Shown: positions 62,203 through 64,000 of the stretch, in pieces
Numbering within the stretch: the stretch's first letter is position 1
How the letters are laid out: every line of letters begins with the position of its first letter
Source: Gerris lacustris
Taxonomy: Eukaryota > Arthropoda > Insecta > Hemiptera > Gerridae
Assembly (NCBI GenBank): GCA_951217055.1
Contig: OX578276.1
Span: forward strand, 16,599,430 to 16,663,429
Direction of reading: 5' to 3'
DNA: 64,000 nt
The notes under the pieces: model-generated
The model's input: only the letters and a program-made list of their open reading frames with translations
Database searches by the model: none
What the model was told of the DNA's origin: nothing
Made by a program: the position numbers and the translations under genes

Positions 62203-62466
62203 CTGCAACAATCCACATTATCATTATTAGTAAAAAGAAATATAGAATCAGTATACAATAAAGTAATAAAAAATATTTTCCATTTATCCAGATTCAAATC
62301 ATTAAATGTAATCCCTCATTGTTTAGAGGTAGAAGGTCTACCATATCAAAGAGTCAAGTATATTCTCCAACCAAATAATACAACAATATCTGTATGAAGG
62401 ATTCGATACAAAAGCTATCGCCATTTTTCGTCTTCTAAATCTTCTAAAGCTATTAAGATTGTACTA

Positions 62467-63437
62467 AAGGTCGACCAAGAAGTCATGGAAATCTGAGGAG
62501 TGCGCTAGTGTCGTTGTTTTGGTGCCATGTATAGTCAGTTTTTAATAAAATAGACCACTGTCAAAAAACACACTGTGTTCTTTTGTTATTAATAATTTTA
62601 TTTTTGATAACTTCTATATTTTTTTAAATATTTTTTGCATCAGGCAACACTGTACCTGATAAGAAATCACTAATAATATACGATAATATATTTATATTAT
62701 AATTTATTGATTATTCATAATAATATTCTTAAATCTAAATCGATTTTCTTCTTTCTTAATCTATTTTGTTCTTCCACTTTATTTCTGAGTTTGATTTGCT
62801 AATTTTTTATTTCTGTTCTATTTGTTACTTTTTTTATTTGTTAGTTTTGTGAATTATTTTTGTCTTATTACCTCTCTCGGATTGTTTTTTGGCAATTTTC
62901 TCTTTGGTGAATTAAATTTCCTGGTATTAATAAAAACATGGATAGTAACACGAATTCAAAATTAGGAAGAAATTTAAAAAAATTTGAGAATCTAAGATAA
63001 GTTTCACTGTTTATTTTATTTTTAAAATATATAATGGGGGAAAACAAACTAGAAATTCGCTAATATTATTTTGATTAATTGTCATGGAGAGCAATCATTT
63101 TTACAACAAATACATATTAGGTTTGTTCCAACCCCGTTATTTGTAGCGTCCTTAACATTTGCATCATCCTGTGGATTTGTGGATCGTACAAAAATCGTTT
63201 AGGACAGTAGTGACTATAACTTGTACTGTATAAAAACAAACAAAACAGGAAACCTAACAGATTGGAAACCTTCCAGTTATTTGTGAGATTTGACATAACT
63301 GCGCATGTCATACAAACTAGAAATGGGTATTGTCTTAGTACCCGACTGTACTGACTTCAGCAATACTCGGAAGTTCCGACTTTAAACGAAGCAAAGCTTT
63401 CAGTTTCTCCCGTGTTCATGACTTCTTGGTCGACCTT
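62467..63437 (+). mobile_element. TA-flanked TIR element (AAGGTCGACCAAGAAGTC), copy 2
   Basis: TA on both sides. Ends AAGGTCGACCAAGAAGTCAT and its complement. Shares most of its sequence with the copy at 17973. The transposase-like frame starts at 62939 but is lost after about a dozen codons. Confidence 0.85.
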
Positions 63438-64000
63438 TAGTAAGGATCATAAAAGAGGTGATTGGATAATATTTTATTCAATCACCTTATTTATCATAAG
63501 ATAATATAAGTCTTGAGACCAACATGGTTTGTCCCTTAATACGCATACTGCACGACAGATATCGCTAATGTTCCAGGGTGTATTAGTATTGCTTTCATCC
63601 TCCTCCCCGGGGACTTTGGGGATAGAGTTCAAACTAGTTACACCACATGCCAAGATGTAAACTCAGTTGACAAAACTTTTATGGTACTCTATCCATTTAG
63701 TAACCCTTTGTTCTTCAGTAGGCAGAAAGGCTATGCCAAAGTTAAGTTGAGAAGGGGTTTCATCCTCTTCCTTACACAGCCAGCAAACTTGGCTTTTAGC
63801 TAGACCAATCAGACGTAGATTTCAATAAAACTTTGACAGTTGCTTAAAGTGTTGTGTATATGTACTAAGTTATAATGAGAGTAGACTGTTTCTAACTCAT
63901 AAGACAATTAACGCATATCCCTAGCGATGTAAGATACCATAAGTCCTCCCTAAAGAGAAAATTGGTCTAAAAGAAAGGAGAAGGAGCTGGAGCTGTTAAT
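63438..64000. other. UBR4 upstream intron, nothing recognised
   Basis: No minus-strand exon matching UBR4 was found between 62203 and the window edge. Apart from the TIR element, the sequence shows no coding signature or repeat I recognise. Confidence 0.4.

Overview
The window is AT-rich animal DNA, most likely from an insect. A hemipteran is my best guess, from protein similarity and repeat style, but that is inference. It is dominated by one very large split gene on the minus strand. I assembled 49 coding exons between 62202 and 1946 by reading GT..AG splice sites and reading-frame phase. Together they give 9348 nt, or 3115 codons plus a TAA stop, with every junction in frame. The protein is the C-terminal part of UBR4 (Drosophila purity of essence/pushover, also calossin/p600), a giant N-degron E3 ubiquitin ligase. 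The 5' part of the gene, including the UBR box, lies beyond 64000.

The layout runs from the gene's 5' side (high coordinates) to its 3' side. Exons 1-5 (62202-59093) hold the end of the large N-terminal repeat/propeller region. Exons 6-12 (56900-48238) continue the helical scaffold. Exons 13-16 (46763-40183) are an acidic, Ser-rich linker with a ubiquitin-interacting-type helix and a strongly conserved linear motif. Exons 17-25 are armadillo-like scaffold. Exons 26-27 (26656-25928) carry a dense Cys cluster. Exons 28-43 are the conserved C-terminal E3 scaffold. Exons 44-45 (8563-6965) carry the Cys/His hemi-RING residues, and exons 46-49 complete the C-terminus. The stop codon is at 1946-1948, and a possible poly(A) signal lies at 1425-1430.

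I saw no second host gene on either strand. The introns are a museum of mobile DNA: TA-flanked pogo/Tigger-like MITEs (one split by a Helitron-like insertion), a TTAA-flanked piggyBac-like element, and two copies of an about 980 bp TA-flanked element with a short transposase-like reading frame. There is also a 2.2 kb terminal-inverted-repeat element with a decayed transposase of a family I cannot name, three long near-perfect fold-back elements, a small MITE family ending in GGTACTTCTTTAG, non-LTR retrotransposon fragments, and several tRNA-derived SINEs. Two tandem repeats are present, with 59 bp and 24 bp units. The most unusual repeat is a composite in which a 75 nt tRNA-like sequence is joined to a palindrome made from its own 3' tail. 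It occurs with the same architecture near 5.6-6.2 kb and 55.1-55.6 kb.

The host gene has a single function, ubiquitin ligation. The repeats appear to be intronic passengers. No operon, CRISPR array or phage-like feature is present.
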